Of a stretch of DNA of 64,000 bases, positions 27,706 through 37,754 are shown in pieces. The notes below the pieces were generated by a model. That model saw nothing but the letters and a program-made list of their open reading frames with translations, did no database searches and was not told where the DNA came from. The position numbers and the translations under genes are program-made. Position 1 is the stretch's first letter; every line of letters begins with the position of its first letter. This DNA comes from Bacteroidota bacterium (lineage in GTDB: Bacteria > Bacteroidota > Bacteroidia > NS11-12g > UBA955), in NCBI GenBank assembly GCA_027488835.1, contig JAIYAW010000009.1:248001-312000 (forward strand), read 5' to 3'.

Positions 27706-28692
27706 TTAGTCCATAATAAATGGATAATCATCTTCTACATAAACATCTTTAAATAATTCAGAAGCGTCTGGGTAAGGTGAATTTTCTGCAAATTCCACAC
27801 TCGCGTTTACTTCTGCAATAATGTCTTCTTCGATTTTGTCTAACTCAGCTTCAGTAGCATATTTTTTAGCCAAAATAGTTGCTTTTGTGGTTTCAATAGG
27901 ATCTTTTTCTTTGTAAGATGCCAATTCTTCTTTCGTTCTGTAACTCGCAGGATCACTCATGCTATGTCCACGGTAACGGTAAGTTTTGATTTCCAAAAAA
28001 GTTGGACCTCCACCGTTTCTTGCAAATTCTACTGCTTCATATAATGCTTCATGAACTGTTTCACATTTCATACCATCTACTTGTTTGCTTGGCATATCAT
28101 ATCCCAAACCAATTTTATAGATATCTAACATGTTTGTAGTTCTTTCTACGCTCGTACCCATTGCGTATTCATTGTTTTCACAAATAAATATTGCAGGTAA
28201 TTTCCAAAGCATGGCCATATTAAAGGTTTCATGCAATGCACCTTGACGTACTGCACCATCACCAAAAAAGCTAATACTTACATTTTTCGTTCCTAAATAT
28301 TGTTCAGCAAAACCAAGTCCAGCACCCATTGGAATTTGTGCACCCACAATTCCATGTCCCCCAAAGAAATTATGTTCTTTTGAAAACATGTGCATACTGC
28401 CACCTTTTCCGCCCGAACATCCTGTAGCTTTACCATATAACTCTGCCATAACCGCATTTGCACTTACACCCATTGCCAAAGCATGACCATGGTCTCTGTA
28501 AGCAGTAATCACTTTATCGTCTTTGGTAGTGGCTGTGATCATTCCTGCAACCAAAGCTTCTTGTCCTATATATAAATGACAAAAACCCTTAATCTTTTGC
28601 TGACCATATAATTGCGCTGATTTTTCTTCAAATCTTCTCACCAACATCATGGTTTTGTACCATGATAGGTATTGTTCTTTCGTGAATTTCAT
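27706..28692 (-). CDS. pdhA: Pyruvate dehydrogenase E1 component subunit alpha
   Basis: ITAYRDHGHALAMGV, GGKGGSMHMFS, GDGAVRQGALHETFNMA, YRYRGHSMSDPASYRT. Confidence 0.95.
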   Translation of the reverse strand: MKFTKEQYLSWYKTMMLVRRFEEKSAQLYGQQKIKGFCHLYIGQEALVAGMITATTKDDKVITAYRDHGHALAMGVSANAVMAELYGKATGCSGGKGGSMHMFSKEHNFFGGHGIVGAQIPMGAGLGFAEQYLGTKNVSISFFGDGAVRQGALHETFNMAMLWKLPAIFICENNEYAMGTSVERTTNMLDIYKIGLGYDMPSKQVDGMKCETVHEALYEAVEFARNGGGPTFLEIKTYRYRGHSMSDPASYRTKEELASYKEKDPIETTKATILAKKYATEAELDKIEEDIIAEVNASVEFAENSPYPDASELFKDVYVEDDYPFIMD

Positions 28693-28764
28693 TCTGTTCT
28701 GAATTTCAATTTAGATCGCAAAGATAATATTTATTCAATGCTACGGCAAACAAAATCAAATTGT

Positions 28765-29583
28765 CTAAATTTTATCTTCAATGTTTTTAACTTTATCCTT
28801 GATTAATCCAATTTCTTTTTGAATTAATCGTAAGGTTGGACCAAGATCATTGTCGTCTGAATTTTTTGGTTCCTCGAACTTGGGATTGATATAATTGATA
28901 AACTTCCATATTTCTAGAATGTCTTGAACTTTAACAGCATAGGGTTTATAATTTGTATTCGTGCTACAGAGTAAGAAAGATCCATCTTCTTCAATCCTGT
29001 TGTATAAAATTTTAAATACGATACCATCTTCTTGGGTAATAACAATATATGGATGTCCGTTTTTAACCATATTCCAATCTTGCAAAAATTCTCCGGTAAC
29101 ATAAGCTCCATCAACAACTGGAGGCATACTATCACCTGAAATAGGGAAAGATCTGTATTTTTTATTTGGGGATAAAAAAGGCAAGTTGAAAGCAGGCAGA
29201 ACCTTAATATAATTTGGATCGGCATAACCCGTTGCGTATCCTGCTTTCGCTTTTACAGGAACCAATTCTATATTTTCTTCATTATCTGGCGTTACAGTGG
29301 TTGCCAAAATGCGCAGTCTGGTACCAGTTATATCAATATCATACCCACGTTCCATTTGTTCTAATTGACTTTCGGCAATGGTTGACAAATCAATTCTGAT
29401 GAGCTTGTCAATATTAACTTGGTAAAAATCGGAAAGCTTTAGCAATACTTGTATGCCTGGTTCTGCAACACCATTTTCATAGCTATTATATGCCGATCTG
29501 GTAAGACCAATATTTGCTGAAACTTCTTCTTGGCTGCGCTTTCTGCGTTTTCTAAGTAATTTAATGTTCTCTTTTAAATACAT
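28765..29583 (-). CDS. XRE-HTH / S24 peptidase-like transcriptional regulator
   Basis: KLLRKRRKRSQEEVSANIGLTRSAYNSYENG (HTH_XRE), FPISGDSMPPVVDGAYV and IVFKILYN (S24 Ser/Lys dyad). Confidence 0.88.
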   Translation of the reverse strand: MYLKENIKLLRKRRKRSQEEVSANIGLTRSAYNSYENGVAEPGIQVLLKLSDFYQVNIDKLIRIDLSTIAESQLEQMERGYDIDITGTRLRILATTVTPDNEENIELVPVKAKAGYATGYADPNYIKVLPAFNLPFLSPNKKYRSFPISGDSMPPVVDGAYVTGEFLQDWNMVKNGHPYIVITQEDGIVFKILYNRIEEDGSFLLCSTNTNYKPYAVKVQDILEIWKFINYINPKFEEPKNSDDNDLGPTLRLIQKEIGLIKDKVKNIEDKI

Positions 29584-29699
29584 AATTGATAATTATTTTA
29601 GCAATGATTTGACATGTAAATTAACAATGTATTTTTCAAACCACCAAATATTTCTTAAATAACTTTTTCTTTTGGGTATTTTATTTTTAATTTGTAGAT

Positions 29700-30110
29700 A
29701 TGAAATTTTGGCTGATTAAGTCCGAGCCTTTTAAATACAGTTGGGCTCAATTCGAAAAAGATCAGCAAACTTTTTGGGATGGTGTACGCAACTACCAGGC
29801 AAGGAATAATTTGCGAGACATGAGTGTTGGTGATAAATGTTTGTTTTATCACAGTAATGAAGGCAAAGAAGTGGTAGGTATTGCTGAAATTGTAAAAACA
29901 GCATATCAAGATCCTACAACATCAGAAACTGCTTGGGTAGTAGTTGATGTAAAGCCGTTATTAAAATTAAAGAATCCCGTATCTTTGGCAACAATGAAAT
30001 CAGATGAGCGGCTACATTCATTGGGACTTTTGAAACAGCCACGATTGTCAGTTATTGCATTGACGGAAGATGAATACAATATTATTATCCAGTTATCGAA
30101 TGATCAATGA
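29700..30110 (+). CDS. EVE domain protein
   Basis: MKFWLIKSEPFKYSWAQFEKDQQTFWDGVRNYQARNNLRDMSVGDKCLFYHS. Confidence 0.92.
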   Translation: MKFWLIKSEPFKYSWAQFEKDQQTFWDGVRNYQARNNLRDMSVGDKCLFYHSNEGKEVVGIAEIVKTAYQDPTTSETAWVVVDVKPLLKLKNPVSLATMKSDERLHSLGLLKQPRLSVIALTEDEYNIIIQLSNDQ

Positions 30111-30642
30111 ACCTAAAATATTATTAAACAGCACCAAGGCGAATTTGATTATTCGTCGTTTTGCGCTTCAAATAATTGAAAATCACAAAGATTATCAAAA
30201 TACTGCTGTTATTGGGCTACAACCAAGGGGTATTTTGTTGGCAAAATCCATACATAACGAACTTATGAATTTAGGTGCCGATGTACTTTATGGTGAAGTG
30301 GACCATACATTCTTTAGAGACGATATTGGTAGGGGTGGATTTCATATTCCTAAGCCTTCAAATGTAAATTTCTCAACTGAAAATAAAAATATCATCATCG
30401 TAGATGATGTACTTTTTACGGGAAGAAGTGTTAGGGCCGCAATTGATGCAATCATGAGTTTTGGCCGACCTAAATGTGTTGAATTAATGGTATTGGTAGA
30501 TAGAAGATTTCAACGTGAATTGCCTATAAAGCCTGATTACACTGGAGTTACAATTGACTCAAGAAACACAAATGACTTTGTAAAAGTTGAGTGGGAAAAC
30601 GACAATCAAGTTCAAGTTTGGCTATTAGAAGATAAAAAATGA
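30100..30642 (+). CDS. pyrR: Bifunctional pyr operon regulator / uracil phosphoribosyltransferase
   Basis: VIGLQPRGILLAKSI, IIIVDDVLFTGRSVRAAIDAIMSFGRP (PRTase motif); start reassigned to MINEPK. Confidence 0.92.
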   Translation: MINEPKILLNSTKANLIIRRFALQIIENHKDYQNTAVIGLQPRGILLAKSIHNELMNLGADVLYGEVDHTFFRDDIGRGGFHIPKPSNVNFSTENKNIIIVDDVLFTGRSVRAAIDAIMSFGRPKCVELMVLVDRRFQRELPIKPDYTGVTIDSRNTNDFVKVEWENDNQVQVWLLEDKK

Positions 30643-31565
30643 ATCAAGGAGAATTAAATCATTTATTAGGCATTAAGGGATTAACAGCAAGTCAAATCCA
30701 TACTATTTTTGATACTGCTGATAATTTTTTAAACTTGTTACAAGCGCCAGTTAAGAAAACACCTGCATTAAGAGATATAACCATTGCTAATTTATTTTTT
30801 GAAAACTCAACGCGTACGAGAGTTTCATTTGAATTGGCCGAAAAAAGATTAGGTGCTGATATCGTGAATTTCTCTTCTTCATCATCCAGTGTTAAAAAAG
30901 GAGAAACTTTAATTGATACTGTAAATAATATTTTAAGTATGAAGGTTGACATGATTGTTATGCGACATCCTGCTCCCGGAGCTTGTATGTTCCTAGCTAA
31001 AAATGTGAAATCTCAAATTATCAATGCCGGTGACGGTACCCATGAACATCCAACTCAAGCTTTACTTGATGCCTTTTCAATTAAAAACAAGCTAGGTTCC
31101 TTGGAAGGGAAAAAGGTTGTTATTGTGGGAGATATCAAACACTCTCGAGTGGCGTTAAGCAATATTTACGCCTTACAATTGTTGGGTGCTGAAGTGATGG
31201 TTTGTGGACCTGCAACATTAATACCAAAATATATCAATCAATTGGGCGTTAAAGTTTCTCATAACTTAGATGAAGCGCTTGCTTGGTGCGATGTTGCAAA
31301 TATGTTGCGTATTCAATTAGAACGACAAGATCAAAGATTTTTTCCATCATTAAACGAATACACTAACTTGTATGGATTAAACATGAACAGATTGAACAAA
31401 TTAGACAAAGAAATTTGTATCATGCATCCCGGTCCTATCAATAGAGGCGTGGAAATCAGTAGCGAGGTAGCAGATAGCAATCAAAGTATTATTCTTCAAC
31501 AAGTTGAAAATGGGGTTGCAGTAAGAATGGCGGTGCTATTTTTACTTGCGCAACATAAGTTATAA
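30639..31565 (+). CDS. pyrB: Aspartate carbamoyltransferase catalytic subunit
   Basis: FFENSTRTRVSFELAEKRLGAD, MRHPAPGA, DGTHEHPTQALLDA, MHPGPINRGVEI. Confidence 0.96.
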   Translation: MNQGELNHLLGIKGLTASQIHTIFDTADNFLNLLQAPVKKTPALRDITIANLFFENSTRTRVSFELAEKRLGADIVNFSSSSSSVKKGETLIDTVNNILSMKVDMIVMRHPAPGACMFLAKNVKSQIINAGDGTHEHPTQALLDAFSIKNKLGSLEGKKVVIVGDIKHSRVALSNIYALQLLGAEVMVCGPATLIPKYINQLGVKVSHNLDEALAWCDVANMLRIQLERQDQRFFPSLNEYTNLYGLNMNRLNKLDKEICIMHPGPINRGVEISSEVADSNQSIILQQVENGVAVRMAVLFLLAQHKL

Positions 31566-31566
31566 A

Positions 31567-32571
31567 ATGAATCCAATATTAGTAGAAGTCATTCGTGGCG
31601 AGGTAGTAGAGAGCTTTCACCGAGGTGTGATATGTGTGGTAGACAAAGACGGAAAGGTCATTTATTCAGCTGGAGATATCCATCAAATTGCTTTTCCAAG
31701 ATCAGCAATGAAGTATTTTCAGCATTTGCCATTATTGGTTTCTGGGGCATTTGAGAGACTGAATTTATCCTTAGAGGATTTGGCTATTATGTGTGGGTCT
31801 CACAATGGTGAAAAAATTCATGAAAATTTGGTAACCAAAATTTTAGGCAATTTAAATTTGGGGGAAGTTGACCTTCAATGCGGTGCACAAGCTCCAACAT
31901 TGAAAAAAGATCTTTATGCGTTGATTAAAGCAGATAAAAATCCAACCCAATTGCATAATAATTGCAGTGGCAAACACGCCGGATTTTTGGCTTGGTGTAA
32001 AGCACACAATGAAGATATAAAAGCTTATTTGTCCGAATCTCATCCATTACAAATAGAAATTAAAAAATATGTATCTCAATTCTATGAAGTTGCTGAAGAA
32101 GAATTGCTCATGGCAATTGATGGCTGTAGTGCTCCTATTTTTGGAATGAGTGTATACAAGCAAGCCATTGCATACAAGAATTTAATTAGCAATCAACAAA
32201 GCGAAGAGATCAATACGGCATGTAAAAAAATAGTTGATGCCGTAACCAAATATCCTGAATTGGTTGCTGGCTCTCAACGTTATTGTACCGATTTGATGAA
32301 AGTCACAAACGGAAGAATCGTTGGAAAAACAGGAGCCGATGGTGTTTATTGTTTGTCAATTCCAGAAAAAAATTGGGGTATAGCAATTAAAATTGACGAT
32401 GGTAAAATGGGTCCTCAATATCAAGTAGCCCAAGAGTTATTGATGAAGTTCAATTTAATTACCAAAGAAGAAGCTAATCAACTTAATCTATATAGAGAAT
32501 TTGAAATCACCAATTTTGCAGGAAACAAAGTGGGCAAATCGTTGGTTGTGAATGTTCCATTGTTGAAGTAA
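31567..32571 (+). CDS. Asparaginase (Asparaginase_II family)
   Basis: RGEVVESFHRGVICVVD, FPRSAMKYFQHLPL, CGSHNGEKIH, NNCSGKHAGFLAWC. Confidence 0.9.
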   Translation: MNPILVEVIRGEVVESFHRGVICVVDKDGKVIYSAGDIHQIAFPRSAMKYFQHLPLLVSGAFERLNLSLEDLAIMCGSHNGEKIHENLVTKILGNLNLGEVDLQCGAQAPTLKKDLYALIKADKNPTQLHNNCSGKHAGFLAWCKAHNEDIKAYLSESHPLQIEIKKYVSQFYEVAEEELLMAIDGCSAPIFGMSVYKQAIAYKNLISNQQSEEINTACKKIVDAVTKYPELVAGSQRYCTDLMKVTNGRIVGKTGADGVYCLSIPEKNWGIAIKIDDGKMGPQYQVAQELLMKFNLITKEEANQLNLYREFEITNFAGNKVGKSLVVNVPLLK

Positions 32572-32576
32572 AATTT

Positions 32577-34295
32577 ATGAAATCGATATTAAGAGCATTT
32601 TTAATAGTTTGTATTTTATTTGTGCAAATTAATTTGAATGCACAATATCGATTTATCAAAGCCAATTCTATAGAAGATGATCGCTTAATTTCAACCGATT
32701 TACATTTAATCAATACGAACCGATTTTATCCTCAATCCCTTGAACTATTAGAACAAACTCAAAATTCTAATTCAAACATTTCAATTTTACAATACGAGTT
32801 TTCAAACAAGAATTTCAATTATTTCAAATGGAGTAACCCAGAATATTTTGGAAATAAAAAAATAAAATTTACCAATTGGAATTTTATCAAAAAGCTAGGT
32901 CCTCAGAGTTTATATCAAAATCCCAATCGGTTTTACTCTTGGGAAAGTAAAGATAGAAAAGACTATTTTGTAATTAACCCAGTTTTAGATCTTTCTTATG
33001 CGAGGAAGTCTTCAATAAGTGATTCTATGTTGTTTAATGGAAGGGGATTGGAGTTTTTCGGTCAGTTCGGAGATAAGTTTAATTTTTATACACAACTAAT
33101 GGATTATCAAGCAGATTATATCAAATCAATTGATAATTATAATGATTCATTTAGGGTTTATCCGGGAATCGGTAATTCTTACAGAAATAGCTTTAAATAT
33201 GTTGATTATTTTTATACAACGGGTTATGTTTCAGGTAAGTTGCTAGAAAAAAAACAATATGATTCTGTTGCAAAGAAAGAAGCTTTGGTTTATCAGATTG
33301 TAGCTACCTTCGGTAACGACAAACAGTTTATTGGAAATGGATACCGCAGTTTGATTATTAGTGATTTTGCACCGCCTTCATTGTTTTTTCAAGTAAATTA
33401 TAAGTTAGGACCATTCAAGTATCAAAATTTATTCAAAGAACTAATCGGGAACTTATCAAAAGATTCAAACAAAATTCTAAATAAAAAATATTTGGCCCTT
33501 CACAGAGCTTCTCTAGAATTTGAAAAAGTTGGCTTAGAATTAGGTTTGACTGAAATGATTATTCAATCGAGAAGCAATAATGGTTTTGATGCAAATTATT
33601 TTAATCCTGTTATTTTCTACAGGGCAGTAGAAAGAGATTTGGGATCTGGTGACAATGCGCTTATTGCTTTGGATGCAAAATACAAAAAAGGTTCATTTAT
33701 GTGTTATACCCAATTTGTTTTGGATGAATTTACTGTTGGAAAAGCGTTTACAACCAATTCATATGTAAATAAATTCGCTTTTCAATTAGGTTTGTATTAC
33801 AAACCTCAATTGGCATTTATCAAACAAGGGTATGTTAATTTAGAATTTAATCAAGTAAGACCTTTTACTTATTCGCATTGGTCAAATAATTATTATTCAA
33901 CATATAACCAAGCGTTGGCACATCCATTAGAAAGCAATTTCAGAGAAGGGGTTTTTAGATTATTTATTGTCCCTCAAAATCTTCAAAGATGGTCATTTAG
34001 GAATATTACAACATTTGCATTTAAAGGTTTCGATTTAAATGGAGATAATTATGGCTCAAATATTCGCAAGAATTATTACAAAGCAGTTGATAAGAAAAAT
34101 GCATTTATTGGTCAAGGGGAACAATCAAACATATTTAATACCTTTAATGAAGTAACTTATTATGCAATGCCAAATTTGTTACTGCAATTCACACAACAAT
34201 ATAGAAGTCAAAGCAATATTGGCCAATCTATTAATTATTTGTACATTTCTATCAAGTATAATTTTACTCAAAATAGGAATCAATATATATTCTAA
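32577..34295 (+). CDS. Outer-membrane beta-barrel protein, RemB/Wzi-like
   Basis: Signal peptide; GNDKQFIGNGYRSLIISDFAPPSLFFQVNYKLGPFKYQNLFKEL resembles RemB/Wzi-like proteins. Confidence 0.6.
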   Translation: MKSILRAFLIVCILFVQINLNAQYRFIKANSIEDDRLISTDLHLINTNRFYPQSLELLEQTQNSNSNISILQYEFSNKNFNYFKWSNPEYFGNKKIKFTNWNFIKKLGPQSLYQNPNRFYSWESKDRKDYFVINPVLDLSYARKSSISDSMLFNGRGLEFFGQFGDKFNFYTQLMDYQADYIKSIDNYNDSFRVYPGIGNSYRNSFKYVDYFYTTGYVSGKLLEKKQYDSVAKKEALVYQIVATFGNDKQFIGNGYRSLIISDFAPPSLFFQVNYKLGPFKYQNLFKELIGNLSKDSNKILNKKYLALHRASLEFEKVGLELGLTEMIIQSRSNNGFDANYFNPVIFYRAVERDLGSGDNALIALDAKYKKGSFMCYTQFVLDEFTVGKAFTTNSYVNKFAFQLGLYYKPQLAFIKQGYVNLEFNQVRPFTYSHWSNNYYSTYNQALAHPLESNFREGVFRLFIVPQNLQRWSFRNITTFAFKGFDLNGDNYGSNIRKNYYKAVDKKNAFIGQGEQSNIFNTFNEVTYYAMPNLLLQFTQQYRSQSNIGQSINYLYISIKYNFTQNRNQYIF

Positions 34296-34299
34296 ATCA

Positions 34300-34330
34300 A
34301 AAAAGGCATTTGATTTTCAAATGCCTTTTT
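34300..34330. terminator. Bidirectional hairpin terminator between convergent genes
   Basis: aaaaaggcatttga-ttt-tcaaatgccttttt, 14-bp perfect stem. Confidence 0.9.
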
Positions 34331-34353
34331 AATTCATATGTGAATGATTGAAC

Positions 34354-35898
34354 TTACTTAATCAATCTAAATATTTTATTCCAACGTATTCCTTTTGTAT
34401 CGTATTCCATAGATTGGTCGTGAATTTTTGGTTCACCCATATCAGTAATTCCAATTACTTTTTTCAATCCAAAGAAGGTAAACACTGGTTTGCCAATAAT
34501 GTGATCTTCTGGAACATAACCCCAGTATCTTGAGTCAGATGAGTTGTATCTATTGTCACCCATCATCCAATAATACCCCAATTTAAAGGTGTATTCTTTA
34601 ACCTCAGCGCGGTTTCCAGCACCAGAATAGAATTTACCACCTGACTCTACTATTTCTGATTTTTCATAATGGTTGATTGCTGTTTTCAAGAAATCCCAGT
34701 TTGCCTTCGTTAATTTAATAGTTTCACCGCGTTTGGGTAAATAGAATGGACCATAATTATTCAAATCCCAACCGTGTTTCAAGAATACAGTATTGGTTGT
34801 ATCTGGAAACAATAGTCTGTTCATCCCTTCGTCGTGAGAATCATCTAAAATCATGCTTACCAAAGGATGTTTTTTGATTTTTTCCGCATTTTCTGGCCAA
34901 GTGTATATATTGTAAGGAATTAATCTACCGCCTGCATCTTCCGTCATTTTTAAGATGTCTGGAGCAATTTGCATGGGAATGTTAAAATCACCCAATTCAT
35001 TTTCAAGTAAAAACTCTTGGGTAATTCCTTCTTTCAAAAGCAATAAATAACGTTTCTGTTGTTTACCAACACGAGCCAATTTTTTATGATTGATATAAAT
35101 ATTACCTTTAATGATTTGAAAAGAGTCACCTGGAATGCCAACACAACGCTTCACGAAATTGTCCTTCTTATCTGTTGGGAATCCTTCATCTGCGGGCCAG
35201 TTAAATACAATTACATCATTGTTTTTAATGGTGTACCAACCCGGAAGTCTCATGTATGGCAATTCTAATAATTCAGAATATGCTTTAAATCCAAATATTT
35301 CTTTTGGGGCAACAACAGGCACCGTAATTGGAGTAAGTGGAATTCTCATGCCCACTTTAGCTCTGCTAACCACGAGATAGTCGCCTACCATTAAATTAGA
35401 TTCCATGGAAGGGGTAGGGATTTGATATAAATCAAAATACAAAGCCCTCATACCACCTGCAACATAAGCTGCAAACAAAAGTGCATCAGCCCACTCGCGT
35501 GATCCTGTTCCTACTGGAATATGTTTAATTTTCCAATCTTTATCTGCACCTTGTCCAAGGAATTTAAGTTTCTTATCGAAATATAAATATGGGAAATAGG
35601 CGAACGTTAAAACGATACCCAAGAATTGTTCCCAAAACTTAAATTTTCCAAAACTCCTAAGGATATCCAATTTGATATTAAAACTGAATAAGATATTCAC
35701 CCCAGGAATAACCATTCCAATCATATACCATTTTGGACGGCCCACTAATTTTAACCAGTACCACCAGTTCAAAATAGGTATCCAAGCTAAAACAGGCGAG
35801 TAGCCCGCCATTTTAAACATTCTCGACAAACCCAATCGGGTGAGAACGAATGCGGCTATCCATAAGCCTAAAAACAGAGAAATGTTATAACTTTCCAT
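34354..35898 (-). CDS. lepB: Signal peptidase I
   Basis: FDLYQIPTPSMESNLMVGDYLVVSRAKVGMRIP, NFVKRCVGIPGDSFQI, YYWMMGDNRYNSSDSRYWGYVPEDHIIGK. Confidence 0.95.
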   Translation of the reverse strand: MESYNISLFLGLWIAAFVLTRLGLSRMFKMAGYSPVLAWIPILNWWYWLKLVGRPKWYMIGMVIPGVNILFSFNIKLDILRSFGKFKFWEQFLGIVLTFAYFPYLYFDKKLKFLGQGADKDWKIKHIPVGTGSREWADALLFAAYVAGGMRALYFDLYQIPTPSMESNLMVGDYLVVSRAKVGMRIPLTPITVPVVAPKEIFGFKAYSELLELPYMRLPGWYTIKNNDVIVFNWPADEGFPTDKKDNFVKRCVGIPGDSFQIIKGNIYINHKKLARVGKQQKRYLLLLKEGITQEFLLENELGDFNIPMQIAPDILKMTEDAGGRLIPYNIYTWPENAEKIKKHPLVSMILDDSHDEGMNRLLFPDTTNTVFLKHGWDLNNYGPFYLPKRGETIKLTKANWDFLKTAINHYEKSEIVESGGKFYSGAGNRAEVKEYTFKLGYYWMMGDNRYNSSDSRYWGYVPEDHIIGKPVFTFFGLKKVIGITDMGEPKIHDQSMEYDTKGIRWNKIFRLIK

Positions 35899-35904
35899 TA
35901 TGTG

Positions 35905-36618
35905 TTAGTTGTCAAATTTAAGTAAGTCTTTCATAGTAAACACTCCTTTTTTTAATAAAAGCCATTCTGCTGCGACAATCGATCCCAAAGCGAAACCATC
36001 TCTACTTTTGGCTTCATGGCTCAACGTGATTTTATCAATTTCACTTTCATAAAAAACATGGTGTGTTCCAGGTACTTTTGGCAATCTTAAAGCTTCAATA
36101 TGAATCGATTTATCGTTTTTATTCGATAAATCCCAACCATTGTAGCCGGCGTGATTCTCAATAATACCTTCAGCCGTAGTAATGGCTGTGCCGCTTGGAG
36201 CATCTTTCTTTTCAGTATGATGGATTTCTTCAATATTACAAGAATATTCAGGGTAATTGCTCATTAACTTCGCCATATATTTATTGGCTTCAAAGAAAAG
36301 ATTTACACCCAAACTAAAGTTGGTGGCATAAAAAAGAGAAGCATTGTGTTTCAATACTGATTGTGATATTTCTTCGAAATCGGCATACCAAGCTGTTGTT
36401 CCAACAACAACCGGTAAATTCAATTTACAGCAATGTTCTATATGTTCTTTTACCAAATTAGGCTCTGTGAATTCAATTGCAATGTCGGCATTTACTGAGT
36501 TTGCATTTAAAAAAGGATTAAATTGAGAAAATTTTTCCGTGATTTCGTGACCTCTTGCAATTGCAAGTCTTTCAATGGTTTTGCCCATCTTTCCATATCC
36601 AATTAATGCAATTTTCAC
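35905..36618 (-). CDS. dapB: 4-hydroxy-tetrahydrodipicolinate reductase
   Basis: IALIGYGKMGKTIERLA, IEFTEPNLV, VVGTTAWY, EIHHTEKKDAPSGTA. Confidence 0.95.
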   Translation of the reverse strand: MKIALIGYGKMGKTIERLAIARGHEITEKFSQFNPFLNANSVNADIAIEFTEPNLVKEHIEHCCKLNLPVVVGTTAWYADFEEISQSVLKHNASLFYATNFSLGVNLFFEANKYMAKLMSNYPEYSCNIEEIHHTEKKDAPSGTAITTAEGIIENHAGYNGWDLSNKNDKSIHIEALRLPKVPGTHHVFYESEIDKITLSHEAKSRDGFALGSIVAAEWLLLKKGVFTMKDLLKFDN

Positions 36619-36703
36619 TTTTACAAAGTTACATATTCTTCACTATTTACCTAAATATTAAAGGGTTTTCACAGATTTTTCTCATTTTTGCGTTCTAATT
36701 TTC

Positions 36704-37723
36704 ATGGCAAAGAAGAAATCTAAATTCCGTATATATGCTTTTGCAACTATAGGATTGATCCTTTTGGTTCCTGTTTTTATTTTGTTTTCTACAACTTCAA
36801 ATACCTCTATGCAGACATTTAAAGTTCATAAAAATTGGAATCGCGATAGCTTAGATTATCAAATTGACAATCAATTAGGACTTACATTGCCATTTGGATT
36901 TTCAAATTGGGCTAAATTTTTAGGATATACGAAAGTGAAACCATGTTTTTTTATTATTGATCCTAATACAACTGCTTGGAAACTAATTAGAAATCTCAGA
37001 ATGAATCGCAAGCAAGCGGTAAATGTTATTATAACTTCAGGTATTTCAAGAGAATCTTTCGTTGATATTGTTACAAATAAATTAGATATTTCACCAATGG
37101 AATTACATATTGGTTTACAAGATGCTTCTTTATTAGGTCAATTTCACGTGAATGATACAACTTGGCCTTCGTTAATTATTCCAAACACGTACAATATTTC
37201 AATGAGTGTTGATATAGAGGGATTTTTAGAAAGGATGCGTCAAGAATCGGATAAATTTTGGACAGATGCCCGATTGGCAAAGGCTAAGTTGCAAAACTTA
37301 ACAAAAAATCAAATTGTTACAATAGCTTCGATTGTAAATAAAGAGAGCAACAAAGAAAAAGAATATAACAACATTGCAGGTGTATACATAAACAGATATC
37401 GAATTGGAATGAAGTTACAGGCAGACCCAACAGTTAATTTTGCAAAAGGGAAGGACGAACGCGTTGTGAATGTAAATATTGAATCTCCTTACAATACATA
37501 TTTGCACAAAGGATTGCCTCCGGGTCCTATCTGTATTCCTTCAATTTCGGCTATTGATGCGGTTTTAAATTACGCAAAGCACGATTATTTATATTTCTGT
37601 GCAAAAAGTGATTTTTCTGGATATCATACATTCGAAAAGAATTATGAAAAACATAAGAAAAATGCAAGACTGTTTATAACGGCACTAAACCGCGAAGAAA
37701 AAAAGAGGGACTCACAAAAGTAA
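36704..37723 (+). CDS. mltG: Endolytic transglycosylase MltG
   Basis: IVTIASIVNKESNKEKEYNNIAGVYINRYRIGMKLQADPTVNFA, GLPPGPICIPSISAIDAVLNYAKHDYLYFCAK. Confidence 0.93.
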   Translation: MAKKKSKFRIYAFATIGLILLVPVFILFSTTSNTSMQTFKVHKNWNRDSLDYQIDNQLGLTLPFGFSNWAKFLGYTKVKPCFFIIDPNTTAWKLIRNLRMNRKQAVNVIITSGISRESFVDIVTNKLDISPMELHIGLQDASLLGQFHVNDTTWPSLIIPNTYNISMSVDIEGFLERMRQESDKFWTDARLAKAKLQNLTKNQIVTIASIVNKESNKEKEYNNIAGVYINRYRIGMKLQADPTVNFAKGKDERVVNVNIESPYNTYLHKGLPPGPICIPSISAIDAVLNYAKHDYLYFCAKSDFSGYHTFEKNYEKHKKNARLFITALNREEKKRDSQK

Positions 37724-37730
37724 GTCCCTC
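37705..37730 (-). terminator. Hairpin terminator for the minus-strand 37755..38540 gene, overlapping the mltG 3' end
   Basis: gagggact...agtccctc; on the minus strand followed by a T7 run. Confidence 0.7.
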
Positions 37731-37754
37731 AAAAAAGGAAATAATTAAAAAATC

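Noticed and set aside
29700-30110. EVE-domain gene beside an XRE/S24 regulator as a defence locus
   Set aside because: EVE protein looks like the housekeeping single-domain type and overlaps pyrR; no nuclease or partner effector nearby.
34354-35898. Unusually long signal peptidase I (514 aa)
   Set aside because: Long LepB with an internal insertion is, to my knowledge, common in Bacteroidota; catalytic motifs intact.
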